Positions 57,401 to 64,000 of a stretch of 64,000 nt of DNA are shown in pieces. The notes below the pieces were generated by a model, which was given only the letters and a program-made list of their open reading frames with translations, was not told where the DNA came from and did not search any database. Where the stretch lies: NCBI RefSeq assembly GCF_013409745.1, contig NZ_JACCBH010000001.1, forward strand, positions 124,001-188,000. Direction: 5' to 3'. A program made the translations under genes and the position numbers. Each line of letters starts with the position of its first letter. Position 1 is the stretch's first letter. The DNA is from Microbacterium pseudoresistens (GTDB lineage: Bacteria > Actinomycetota > Actinomycetes > Actinomycetales > Microbacteriaceae).

Positions 57401-58008
57401 AACTCCACGCGTGACGGATGCTCGGCCGTGGGCGGGAAGACGTCGAGGATGCCGCCGCGGACGGCGAACTCGCCGCGGCGCGACACCATGTCGACGCGGG
57501 TGTATGCCCGCTCGACGAGGTCGGCCGCGACGCCGTCGAGATCGAACCCTCGCCCGCCGACCCGCAGCACGAGCGGTTCGACCTCGCCGAGCCCGGCGGC
57601 GACCGGCTGCAGCGCGGCACGCACGGAGGCGACGACGATCAGGGGGCGTTCGCCGTTCCACAGGGCCATCCGGCGCAGCACGTCCAGGCGCCGCCCGACG
57701 GTGTCGGGGCTGGGGCTCAGCCGCTCGTGCGGCAGCGTCTCCCACGCCGGGAAGGTGAGCACCTCCGCCTCGGCGAGGTACGAGGCCATGGCCGCGGCCA
57801 GCGCATCGGCGCGGCGTCCGGTCGGCACCACGACGAGCAGCGCGGCCGGTCGGCCCGCCGCAGCGCGGCGCGTGAGAAGAGCGGCGAGAGTCGGCGCATC
57901 CATCCCCGACGTCGCCAGCAGATCGGCGTCGGTCTGGGCCCAGGTCAGCGCGTCGCCGAACCGCGGCGCGTCCTGTTCCAAGGCGCGGAGTATCCCCTGC
58001 AGAGTCAC
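54406..58008 (-). CDS. mfd: Transcription-repair coupling factor Mfd
   Basis: A 1200-residue translocase that removes RNA polymerase stalled at DNA lesions and recruits UvrA. Order: N-terminal UvrB-like domains (LVVVPTGRRADALAAAM, FPAWETLPHERLSPSPDTVGRRLDVL), RNA polymerase-interacting domain (KPGDHVVHSTHGIARFVEM and YAPSKRGYPGDKLYVPTDQLDLLSRYVGG), helicase lobes with Walker A LSGDVGFGKTEVAVRAAF and DEEQ box IIDEEQRFGVEHKDALKKL, and the C-terminal TRCF domain. Full length. GTG 58008 stands six bases after TAGACT. Large plus-strand open frames inside it are antisense shadows. Confidence 0.96.
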   Translation of the reverse strand: MTLQGILRALEQDAPRFGDALTWAQTDADLLATSGMDAPTLAALLTRRAAAGRPAALLVVVPTGRRADALAAAMASYLAEAEVLTFPAWETLPHERLSPSPDTVGRRLDVLRRMALWNGERPLIVVASVRAALQPVAAGLGEVEPLVLRVGGRGFDLDGVAADLVERAYTRVDMVSRRGEFAVRGGILDVFPPTAEHPSRVEFFGDEVDQIRAFSVADQRSLPGEVAEVSLPASRELLLTPAVRARAAELVDAYPGIAGMLQKMAEGIPVEGMESILPVVAGPVVPLTDCLPEGAAVALVDPERSSARAVSLGETNREFLDAAWSAATAGASAPIDLQQGDFLAISELREAVHVRDGVWWRLSAFDAGSDDALVEQGADGEAAAAIPSFHGNVDGAVDFVSSRVSEGWRVVLVASGSGLLDRARDVLSDRGIAARIVDDLESAPDAGVATLVVGSIEGGFQIPDARLAVLTENEFYGRTIGGDQRVVKKLASRRKNVVDPMQLKPGDHVVHSTHGIARFVEMTQREVTTGGRNATKTTRDYLVLEYAPSKRGYPGDKLYVPTDQLDLLSRYVGGEAPTLSKMGGSDWAAAKGKARKAVRDIAVELVKLYSARMAAKGYAFGADTPWQRELEEAFPFAETPDQLQTIDEIKADMERAIPMDRLLSGDVGFGKTEVAVRAAFKAIQDGKQVAMLVPTTLLVKQHMETFAERFAGFPVKVRPLSRFQTDKEARQVVEGLLDGSIDMVIGTHRILTERVRFKDLGLMIIDEEQRFGVEHKDALKKLKTNVDILAMSATPIPRTLEMAVTGIREMSTLATPPEDRHPILSFVGAKSDKQVAAAIRREILREGQVFYVHNRVKSIQRVAAELAELVPEARIAVAHGQMGENQLEQVVDDFWERKFDVLVSTTIIETGLDISNANTIIIDRADRYGLSQLHQLRGRVGRGRERAYAYFLYDDAKPLSETAADRLQTIAVNNDLGSGMQVALKDLELRGAGNLLGAEQAGHIAGVGFDLYLRMIGEAVATFRGEATETGAELRLELPIDARIPDFYIDSERLRLEAYQKLSSAATATAADDAIDLVVEELIDRYGELPEEVEGLVSIARLRRRAAKAGLTDVVAMGSNLRVAPARLAESMQVRLKRLYPKAKLIGGGEALVVPMPTQSVDLGVGVEPVDDAALLEWVGQLFTALFPASAAAPADPVTS

Positions 58009-58014
58009 CGCAGA

Positions 58015-58020
58015 AGTCTA
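58015..58020 (-). promoter_or_regulatory. Candidate -10 of mfd (TAGACT)
   Basis: Minus-strand TAGACT, spacer TCTGCG, GTG 58008. Confidence 0.55.
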
Positions 58021-58055
58021 CGCGGGGGCGCCGACGCCGGCTCGCACCGTCGCCG

Positions 58056-58061
58056 TAGGAT
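58056..58061 (+). promoter_or_regulatory. Candidate -10 (TAGGAT) of the DUF4190-like gene
   Basis: TAGGAT with a seven-base spacer to GTG 58069. An in-frame ATG at 58060 overlaps the hexamer. Confidence 0.45.
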
Positions 58062-58068
58062 GAAGGGC

Positions 58069-58695
58069 GTGAGCGATCTCCAGCAGCCGTCCGTTCCGCC
58101 CGTGCCGCCGCCGGGGTATGCGCCGCCGTCTCCGCAGGCGCCCGCTCCCTCGTACCCGGCCTCGTACCCTGCGCCGACGTACGCGCCGGCTCCCGGCTAC
58201 CAGGCGACCCCGAGCTCTCAGCCCGCACCGACGTACCAGGCCCCGCCCGGTGCTCTGCAAGGCCCGGCCGCGGGATACGCGGCGCCGCTGCCGGCGTCCG
58301 CTGAGCCGCGCGGCTCGACGCTCGGTGTGATCGCCCTCGTCCTGGCCGTCATCGCGGGCGTCGGCTGCACCGTGCTCGGAGGCTGGGCATCGTTCGAGAT
58401 CGGCCGCGGAATCGTCAACGCCAACGACCTCTCCGCGTTCGACGAGTCGTCGCTGCGCTTCCTCTCCCCCGTGCGCGACATCGTGCTGTGGGCCGAGATC
58501 GCCTTCTGGGCGGGCACCATCGCCGGCATCACGGGGCTCGTGCTCGGCATCATCGCCGCCGTGAAGAAGCGCGGGCGCGGCGCGGGGATCGCGGCGATCG
58601 TGATCGCAGCCCTCGGCCCCATCCTCTTCGTCGTGCTCGCCGTCACCCTGTTCGGCGCGGGTGCGGCCAGCGGCGCCGCCGGACTCCAGGCCTGA
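58069..58695 (+). CDS. Pro-rich DUF4190-like membrane protein
   Basis: A 208-residue protein. Residues 1-85 are Pro/Tyr/Ala-rich with YxxP-type repeats (PGYAPPSPQAPAPSYPASY), like N-termini of many actinobacterial membrane proteins. The C-terminal part has two or three helices with a DUF4190-like pattern: STLGVIALVLAVIAGVGCTVLGGWASFEI, WAEIAFWAGTIAGITGLVLGIIAAVKKRGRGAGIAAIVIAALGPILFVVLAV. GTG 58069 is preferred because the upstream ATG lies inside the -10. Convergent with pth. Function unknown. Confidence 0.78.
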   Translation: MSDLQQPSVPPVPPPGYAPPSPQAPAPSYPASYPAPTYAPAPGYQATPSSQPAPTYQAPPGALQGPAAGYAAPLPASAEPRGSTLGVIALVLAVIAGVGCTVLGGWASFEIGRGIVNANDLSAFDESSLRFLSPVRDIVLWAEIAFWAGTIAGITGLVLGIIAAVKKRGRGAGIAAIVIAALGPILFVVLAVTLFGAGAASGAAGLQA

Positions 58696-58717
58696 CCCGC
58701 CGCGCCGGCCCCGGCAC

Positions 58718-59302
58718 TCAGGCGCGCGGGGCGTGGTGCCGCTGCTGCGCGGCGACGAGACCCTCGTCGATGAGCTGCTCGACGGCGTCGGCGGCATCCG
58801 AGACCAGGATCGGCAGGTTCGCACGTTCGGCCGCACCGAACGGCGAGAGCACCCAGTCGGCCGGATCCTGACGCCCCGGAGGGCGCCCGATCCCCACCCG
58901 CACACGGGGGAAGCCGGGCGTGGTCAGGGTGCGCGCGACATCGCGGATGCCGTTGTGCCCGCCGTGCCCGCCGCCCACCTTGAGCTTGATCGTGTCGAAC
59001 GGGATGTCGAGCTCGTCGTGCACGAGCACCACGCGCTCCGGTGGCACCGAGAAGAAGCGGGCCAGGGCCGCCACCGGCGTGCCCGAGACGTTCATGAAGC
59101 TGTTCGGCTTGGCCAGCACGATTCGCGCGCCGCCGGGGCGCAGCCGGGTCTCTGCCACGCTCGCGCCCGCCTTGTGCTGGCGGAAGGACTCACCGCGCCG
59201 CGCCGCCAGTTCGTCGACGACGAGCTGGCCGACATTGTGCCGGGTCGCCGCGTAGCGCGGACCGGGATTTCCCAGCCCCACGACGAGCCACGTGTCGGTC
59301 AC
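58718..59302 (-). CDS. pth: Peptidyl-tRNA hydrolase
   Basis: A 194-residue enzyme freeing tRNA from stalled peptidyl-tRNA. WLVVGLGNPGPRYAATRHNVGQLVVDELA carries the catalytic His, KPNSFMNVSGTPV the Asn, LVHDELDIPFDTIKLKVGGGHGGHNGIRDV the Asp and second Asn, and FPRVRVGIGRPPG the end of the core. The frame is open 66 bases upstream, but GTG 59302 gives the family N-terminus and has GAGGGG upstream. Follows rplY, the same pair as M. tuberculosis pth-rplY. Confidence 0.96.
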   Translation of the reverse strand: MTDTWLVVGLGNPGPRYAATRHNVGQLVVDELAARRGESFRQHKAGASVAETRLRPGGARIVLAKPNSFMNVSGTPVAALARFFSVPPERVVLVHDELDIPFDTIKLKVGGGHGGHNGIRDVARTLTTPGFPRVRVGIGRPPGRQDPADWVLSPFGAAERANLPILVSDAADAVEQLIDEGLVAAQQRHHAPRA

Positions 59303-59376
59303 TGCATCCGTCCCCTCCGACGACGGAGCCCGCCTCCACCCGAACAGGCGGCGACGGGCTCCCGACATCTCGGTGC

Positions 59377-60003
59377 TTACTCGGCGGCTTCCTCAGCGGC
59401 CGGGGCGGCCTCGGCCGCCTCTTCGCCCTCTTCGGCCTCGTCGGTCTCGGTCTCCTCGACCTCGACGGTCGGCACGTAGACGGCGACCACGAGCAGCTCG
59501 GGGTCGGCGACCAGGGTCGCGCCCTTGGGCAGCTTCACGTCGCCGGCGACGACGTGCGCGCCGTCCTCGAGGCCCTCGACGTCGACCTCGACGTTCTCGG
59601 GGATGTGCGTGGCCTCGACCTCGACCGTCAGGGTCGTGGCGTCGAGGTTGGCCACGGTTCCCGCGAAGGGCTCGCCCACGACGACGACGGGCAGCTCGAC
59701 CTGAACCTTCTCGCCCTTCTTGACGACGAGGAGGTCGATGTGCTCGATGATCTGGTGCACCGGGTCCTTCTGCACGTCCTTGACCAGCGCCAGCTGCGAT
59801 TTGCCCTCGATGTCGAGCTCGAGCAGCGCGTTGGCACGACGGATGAGCAGGCCGACCTGGTGGCCGGGCAGCGCGACGTGCACCGGGTCGGTGCCGTGGC
59901 CGTAGATGACGGCGGGAATCTGACCGGCGGCGCGCAGGCGGCGGGCGAAGCCCTTGCCGAAGCTCGTGCGGAGCTCCGCGGCGACCTTGGTGTCTTGGGA
60001 CAT
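59377..60003 (-). CDS. rplY: Ribosomal protein bL25 (CTC type)
   Basis: A 208-residue 5S-rRNA-binding protein. The L25 domain is AAELRTSFGKGFARRLRAAGQIPAVIYGHGTDPVHVALPG...; a C-terminal beta domain (EKVQVELPVVVVGEPFAGTVANLDATTLTVEVEATHIPENVEVDVEGLEDGAHVVAGDVKLPKGA) makes it the longer CTC form, and a Glu/Ala tail (EAEEGEEAAEAAPAAEEAAE-like) ends it. ATG 60003 follows AAGGAGAACATC. Directly upstream of pth, likely co-transcribed. Confidence 0.95.
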   Translation of the reverse strand: MSQDTKVAAELRTSFGKGFARRLRAAGQIPAVIYGHGTDPVHVALPGHQVGLLIRRANALLELDIEGKSQLALVKDVQKDPVHQIIEHIDLLVVKKGEKVQVELPVVVVGEPFAGTVANLDATTLTVEVEATHIPENVEVDVEGLEDGAHVVAGDVKLPKGATLVADPELLVVAVYVPTVEVEETETDEAEEGEEAAEAAPAAEEAAE

Positions 60004-60184
60004 GATGTTCTCCTTCAGGCGCACGACGTGGCCGTGCGGTGGTCTGGGGTTCTGTCGTCTCGGCGATGGACACGAGGACGAGAACGCCAGTCACCGTGGT
60101 GACCGCTTCGCCGCGTCGATCACGGATGGCGCACACGCGTCATCCCTCGCCGAGGAACCCCTCTATCGTACCCGAAACAGCCGA

Positions 60185-60190
60185 TAGGCT
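60185..60190 (+). promoter_or_regulatory. Candidate -10 (TAGGCT) of the 41-aa gene
   Basis: TAGGCT, spacer GATGCC, ATG 60197; no Shine-Dalgarno. Confidence 0.45.
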
Positions 60191-60196
60191 GATGCC

Positions 60197-60322
60197 ATGC
60201 TCGATGCGGCCTTCCTCTCCCATGTCCTGTTCTGGTTCATCGGCGCCATGACGCTCGCCGGATCGGTGCTCACCGTCGGCGCGCTGTGCGTCATGGGACG
60301 CTCCGGCTACCGCAAGGACTGA
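60197..60322 (+). CDS. 41-residue single-pass membrane peptide
   Basis: ATG 60197 opens a 41-codon frame ending TGA at 60320. The predicted peptide begins MLDAAFLSHVLFWFIGAM, has one helix (VLFWFIGAMTLAGSVLTVGALCVMG), and ends with a basic tail RSGYRKD, so it should sit with its C-terminus in the cytoplasm. TAGGCT six bases upstream matches the leaderless pattern of this chromosome, and codon third positions are GC-rich. It lies between rplY and gluconokinase, transcribed divergently from rplY. Unrecognised; could be a regulator of a membrane complex. Sequence-only evidence, so existence is not certain. Confidence 0.5.
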   Translation: MLDAAFLSHVLFWFIGAMTLAGSVLTVGALCVMGRSGYRKD

Positions 60323-60340
60323 GCCGCCGCGGCGCCCGAC

Positions 60341-60889
60341 CTACCGCGACGACGCGGCGCCGCCGGACACCCGGCGCGCGTGCTCGTCGAGGAAGGCGAC
60401 CGCCTCGTCGACGATCCGCACAGGCGCGGCCGCGACGTCGATCACGATGCCGTCCTCATCCGGCTCGAGAGGCTCCAACGATGCGAACTGCGAGCGCAGC
60501 AGCGCCGGGGGCATGTACTCGTGCGTGCGTGCGTCGACGCGCTCCGAGATGAGCTCGAAGCTCCCCGAGAGATGCACGAAGACCGTGCCGGGCGCACGGT
60601 CGCGCAGCAGATCCCGATAGTTGCGCCGCAGCGCCGAGCACACGACGACGATGTTGTCGCCGCGGTGCGCATCGAGCAGGTCGCCGATCGTGCGCAGCCA
60701 CGGCTCACGATCCGCATCCGAGAGCGGAACGCCCGCCGCCATCCGCGCGACGTTGTCCGCCGGATGAAGGCGATCCCCGTCGACCGCTCGCCCCCCGGTG
60801 CGGGAGGCGAGCAGTTCGGCGATCGTCGATTTTCCAGAACCCTGCACGCCCATCACGACGACGGGCGGATGGAGCACTCGCTGCGTCAC
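60341..60889 (-). CDS. gntK: Gluconokinase
   Basis: A 182-residue GntK-type P-loop kinase phosphorylating gluconate to 6-phosphogluconate. P-loop VVMGVQGSGKSTIAELLA; DGDRLHPADNVARMAAGVPLSDADREPWLRTIGDLL and VVCSALRRNYRDLLR are classic GntK motifs; DARTHEYMPPALLRSQFASLEPLEPDEDGIVID follows the usual lid region. GTG 60889 overlaps the stop of the MalG-type permease by four bases, so it is part of ABC operon 2, which hints that the importer brings in a sugar acid or a compound yielding gluconate. Confidence 0.92.
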   Translation of the reverse strand: MTQRVLHPPVVVMGVQGSGKSTIAELLASRTGGRAVDGDRLHPADNVARMAAGVPLSDADREPWLRTIGDLLDAHRGDNIVVVCSALRRNYRDLLRDRAPGTVFVHLSGSFELISERVDARTHEYMPPALLRSQFASLEPLEPDEDGIVIDVAAAPVRIVDEAVAFLDEHARRVSGGAASSR

Positions 60890-61755
60890 CCCTTCGTCGC
60901 CCCCGCCGTGAGTCCGGAGACGATGTACTTCTGGGTGAACAGCGCGATGACCATGATCGGGATCGTCACGACGACGGCGGCGGCCATCAGCCCGCCCCAG
61001 TCGATGCTCGCGTATCCGACGAAGTCGAAGATCGCCACGGGCAGCGTCTTCGTGCTCGCGCCGGACAGCACCAGGGCGAACATGAAGTTGTTCCACGAGA
61101 AGATGAACGACAGGATGCTCGAGGTCGCGATGCCGGGCACCGACAGCGGCAGCGTGATGCGGAGGAACGCCCCGATCGGGGTGAGCCCGTCGACCTGTGC
61201 CTGTTCCTCGAGGTCTTCGGGCATGGAGTCGAAGAACGACATCATGATGTAGAGGATCAGCGGCAGCGAAACGAACATGTGCGAGAGCACGAGCGGCGTG
61301 TAGGTGCCGACGATCCGCATGTTCGCGAAGACGAAGTACCACGGAACGAGCAGGCTGACGCCGGGGATGACCCGGGCCAGCAGCACGAGCACGGCCGACT
61401 TCTTCATCACGAAACGGCTCATCGAGTAGGCCGCGGGCACCGCGAGCAGAAGCGAGAGCACCGTGGCGACGGCGGCGACGAAGAAGCTGTTCCAGATGAA
61501 CTGGATGTAGTCGGCTTGCCCGAAGACCGTGTCGTAGTTCTTCGTCGTCGGGCTGAAGACGAAGGCGGCGCCCGGGTTGTAGATGTCGACGTTCGTCTTG
61601 AAGGAGGCCAGGAGCATCCACAGGATCGGCGCGAGGAAGGTGACCGCGACGAGCACGAGCATGATGACGCGGAAGGTCTTGTACCCGCGCCCGCGGGGGC
61701 GACGGCGCTGGACGGGCGAGGTCGTCACCAGCAGCGAGGTGTCTGTCTTGGCCAT
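60886..61755 (-). CDS. Sugar ABC permease (MalG type), system 2
   Basis: A 289-residue permease. Basic N-terminus (QRRRPRGRGYKTF), six helices (VIMLVLVAVTFLAPILWMLLASF first), EAA loop LEEQAQVDGLTPIGAFLRITLPLSVPG. Starts one base into the MalF-type stop region and is coupled to gntK downstream. Like system 1 it lacks its own ATPase. Confidence 0.9.
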   Translation of the reverse strand: MAKTDTSLLVTTSPVQRRRPRGRGYKTFRVIMLVLVAVTFLAPILWMLLASFKTNVDIYNPGAAFVFSPTTKNYDTVFGQADYIQFIWNSFFVAAVATVLSLLLAVPAAYSMSRFVMKKSAVLVLLARVIPGVSLLVPWYFVFANMRIVGTYTPLVLSHMFVSLPLILYIMMSFFDSMPEDLEEQAQVDGLTPIGAFLRITLPLSVPGIATSSILSFIFSWNNFMFALVLSGASTKTLPVAIFDFVGYASIDWGGLMAAAVVVTIPIMVIALFTQKYIVSGLTAGATKG

Positions 61756-62684
61756 CAGCGATCGCCTGCCTTCTTCTTGCGAATGGTGAGCAGCCAGATG
61801 CAGCCGATGATCATGAGGAAGAAGATCACCAGCACGGCCGACGACTCGCCGTACTTGTTGTAGTCGAAGCTCAGACCGTAGGCGTAGACGTTGAGGGTCT
61901 CGACCTCGTGGAACGATCCGCCGCCCTTGCCCTTCGTGGCGTAGAGGATGTCGAAGGTCTTCAGCGCATCGATCCCGCGCAGCAGGATCGCGGTGATGAA
62001 GGTAGGCATGACCAGCGGGAAGGTCACATGCCAGAACCGCTGCCAGGCGTTGGCGCCGTCGACGCGGGCCGCCTCGTCGGGCTCATCGGAGAGCGAGGTG
62101 AGGCCCGCGAGCAGGATGAGCACGACCATCGGCGTCCACTGCCAGATGTCCACGAAGATCAATGTCGGCAGTGCCGTCGCCTCGCCCGCGAGCCACGGCT
62201 GCGCGGGGATCCCCACCCAGGAGAGCAACTGGTTGGCGAACCCGATGGTCGGCTCGAAGATGAGCCGCCACATCATGCCGACGGCCACCGGCGTGGCCAC
62301 CAGCGGCAGAAGGATGATGACGCGCACGAGGCCCTGGCCGCGGAACGGTCGCCACAGCAACAGGGCGATCGCCATGCCGAGCACCATCTCGATCACCATC
62401 GCCCCGACGGTGAAGATCGCCGTACGCCCGACGGCCGGCCAGAAACGATCGACGTCGGTGAGCACATCGAGATAGTTCGCCATCCCGATGAAGTCGTGCG
62501 GCGCGCGGATCGATCCCGACGCGTCGGTGAGGCTCAGGTAGAGCGTCCAGCCGAGGGGGAAGGCGATGAGGAGCGCGACGAATACCATCGCGGGGGCCGC
62601 GAACACCCATTTGCGGTGCCGATTGGCCCACCCGGACAGCGATGCGCTGCTCCTCCCCTTCCGGGATCCGGTGATTGTTGTCAT
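61755..62684 (-). CDS. Sugar ABC permease (MalF type), system 2
   Basis: A 309-residue permease with helices starting at WVFAAPAMVFVALLIAFPLGWTLYLSL and EAA loop EPDEAARVDGANAWQRFWHVTFPLVMP. Polar leader MTTITGSRKGRSSASLSGW. ATG 62684 follows GAGAGACGACC; a longer upstream frame has Arg-rich low-complexity translation not like the family, so it is rejected. Second gene of operon 2. Confidence 0.9.
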   Translation of the reverse strand: MTTITGSRKGRSSASLSGWANRHRKWVFAAPAMVFVALLIAFPLGWTLYLSLTDASGSIRAPHDFIGMANYLDVLTDVDRFWPAVGRTAIFTVGAMVIEMVLGMAIALLLWRPFRGQGLVRVIILLPLVATPVAVGMMWRLIFEPTIGFANQLLSWVGIPAQPWLAGEATALPTLIFVDIWQWTPMVVLILLAGLTSLSDEPDEAARVDGANAWQRFWHVTFPLVMPTFITAILLRGIDALKTFDILYATKGKGGGSFHEVETLNVYAYGLSFDYNKYGESSAVLVIFFLMIIGCIWLLTIRKKKAGDR

Positions 62685-62811
62685 GGTCGTCTCTCGTCGT
62701 GGTGGCCGGCGGCGCTGCGAAGGTGCACGCCGCCGGCGTCGGAAAGTCGGAAATCGAGAAGAGATCACGCCGGTCGTGCGACGGCGGGCGCCGCACGACC
62801 GGCGATGCGGG

Positions 62812-64000
62812 TCAGGAGTTCTCGTCGTCCAGGAACGCCTGGAAGTCGGCCTGCGCCTTGGCGATGGCCGCATCGACGTCGCCCCCGGTGATCGCCTCCA
62901 CGATCGGCGCGCCCACGATCTCGCGGGCCTCGGCGACGTTGATCACGAGCGGACGGTCGTAGCCGAACCCGGTCTCGGAACCGATCGAGATCGCCTCGGC
63001 CAGCTGTTCCGGGAAGCTCGCCGTGCCCTGCGGGTCGGACCACACCGACGCGCGAGCCGCGGGAACGCCGGCGGTCTGCACCTCGAGGGTCATCTCCGGG
63101 CTGGTCAGCCACTTCACGAACTCGAAGGAGAGATCCTTCTTGCTCGAGTCGTTGTTGATGCCCAGCGCCCACGACGGAACGTTGTAGGGCACCGACCCGG
63201 CCTTGCCCGACGGGAACGGCGCGTAGCCGACCTTGTCCCAGACCGTCGAGTTCTCCTCGAGGGCGAGGTTCTGGTACAGGCTGGACGCGTCGGTGTAGAA
63301 GGCGACCTGCCCCTGCGCGAAGAGCGCGGCGGCGTCGGGCCAGCTCATGTCGGTCGACACGTTGTCGGGGCCGTACTGACCGATCAGGCGGCCGTACAGC
63401 TCGTAGGCGGCCTTGGCCTCATCCGAGTCGATGGTGGCCTTGGTGTAGTCCTTGTTGGCGAAGTCGCCGCCCTCGCTGAACAGGAAGCTGGAGAACTGCG
63501 TCACCGCTGCCGAGACGCCGGTGCGGGCGACGAAGCCGGCGATCTGGCCCTGCTCCTTGATCTGCTTGGACGCCGCCTCGAGCTCCTCGAGCGTGGACGG
63601 AACCGCGATGCCGAGGCTCTCGAGCACGTCGGTGCGGTAGTACAGCACCTCCTGCTCGGTGATGATGGGCACGCCGACGACCGCGCCGTCGAAGGTCGTG
63701 GCTTCAACGGGGCCGGACTGGAAGTCGTCCCAGTCCCACTCGGCGTCCTGCGTGACATAGTCGCTGAGGTCGGCCAGATAGCCGTTCTGCGCGAAGAGTT
63801 TGCCCTCTTGCAGCGGGCGGTACATCATCACGTCGATCTCGTCGGTGCCCGCATTGAGCTTGACGTTGTACTGGTCGGACAGCTGGTCCTCGCCCAGCTG
63901 CGTCACCTCGACGGTGACCCCCTCGTGCGCCTCCTCGAACTCGGAGATCTTGTCCTTGACGATGTCCGTCCACACGTGGTTGGCGAGCGTGACCCGGAGA
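62812..64000 (-). CDS. Sugar-binding lipoprotein, ABC system 2 (5' end missing)
   Basis: The gene runs off the right edge; 396 residues remain, beginning LRVTLANHVWTDIVKDKISEFEEAHEGVTVEVTQLGE, so the signal peptide and lipobox are outside the window and the internal GTG at 63975 is not the start. Family 1 binding-protein features: KLNAGTDEIDVMMYRPLQEGKLFAQNGYLADLSDYV, VVGVPIITEQEVLYYRTDVLESLGI, FAQGQVAFYTDASSLYQNLA and ASFPEQLAEAISIGSETGFGYDRPLV. Head of an operon with two permeases and gluconokinase. Confidence 0.9.
   Translation of the reverse strand, partial: LRVTLANHVWTDIVKDKISEFEEAHEGVTVEVTQLGEDQLSDQYNVKLNAGTDEIDVMMYRPLQEGKLFAQNGYLADLSDYVTQDAEWDWDDFQSGPVEATTFDGAVVGVPIITEQEVLYYRTDVLESLGIAVPSTLEELEAASKQIKEQGQIAGFVARTGVSAAVTQFSSFLFSEGGDFANKDYTKATIDSDEAKAAYELYGRLIGQYGPDNVSTDMSWPDAAALFAQGQVAFYTDASSLYQNLALEENSTVWDKVGYAPFPSGKAGSVPYNVPSWALGINNDSSKKDLSFEFVKWLTSPEMTLEVQTAGVPAARASVWSDPQGTASFPEQLAEAISIGSETGFGYDRPLVINVAEAREIVGAPIVEAITGGDVDAAIAKAQADFQAFLDDENS

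Overview
The window is a high-GC actinobacterial chromosome segment. Short intergenic gaps, many GTG starts, Actinobacteria-specific families (DUF4245, DUF4307, DUF501, a CTC-type L25) and overall codon style point to Microbacteriaceae, most likely Microbacterium or a close relative. This is inferred from the sequence only. I see no insertion sequence, prophage, CRISPR array or rRNA operon. No stretch over 300 bases lacks a gene.

Region 1 (1-10.5 kb): the tail of a LysR regulator, ychF, a DEDDh exonuclease, rmuC, then the divergent sugar-phosphate pair glpX/fba with palindromes between them. A GntR regulator follows, divergent from an ABC uptake operon whose four genes read as ehuBCDA (ectoine/hydroxyectoine import).

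Region 2 (10.5-31 kb): a core block resembling the Mycobacterium ychF-ispH-xseA-xseB-DUF4245-fumC-phoH-uppS-hlyIII-greA neighbourhood. Three insertions interrupt it: a DUF559-type nuclease gene bracketed by two related hairpin elements, a carbonic anhydrase gene, and a three-gene sugar ABC transporter with a ROK-like operator. After greA come ilvA, an AI-2E-type membrane protein, a YcaQ-like protein and lemA.

Region 3 (31-48 kb): a lactone-oxidase/PLP-enzyme pair, a tRNA with a UAA anticodon but a class I body, an NDH-2 with a lysine-rich tail, a mycosin-like S8 protease, DUF501, an FtsB-like protein, enolase, a GntR/DUF1648/CPBP operon, a thioesterase and amino-acid permease, an AraC/VOC pair, hisS, a mazEF toxin-antitoxin pair and an acetyltransferase.

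Region 4 (47.5-64 kb): mazG, nhaA, ppc, gdhA, a hexapeptide protein, mfd, a DUF4190-like protein, pth, rplY (L25), a 41-residue membrane protein, gluconokinase, and a second sugar ABC operon running off the right edge.

Two window-wide signals stand out. First, at least 19 protein genes carry a TANNNT hexamer 6-8 bases before their start codon, mostly without a Shine-Dalgarno sequence, which is the layout of leaderless transcripts. It helped choose several starts (glpX, nhaA, uppS, DUF501, the 41-aa gene). Second, three intergenic elements (two flanking the DUF559 gene, one beside mfd) share a direct-direct-inverted layout although the third has an unrelated sequence.
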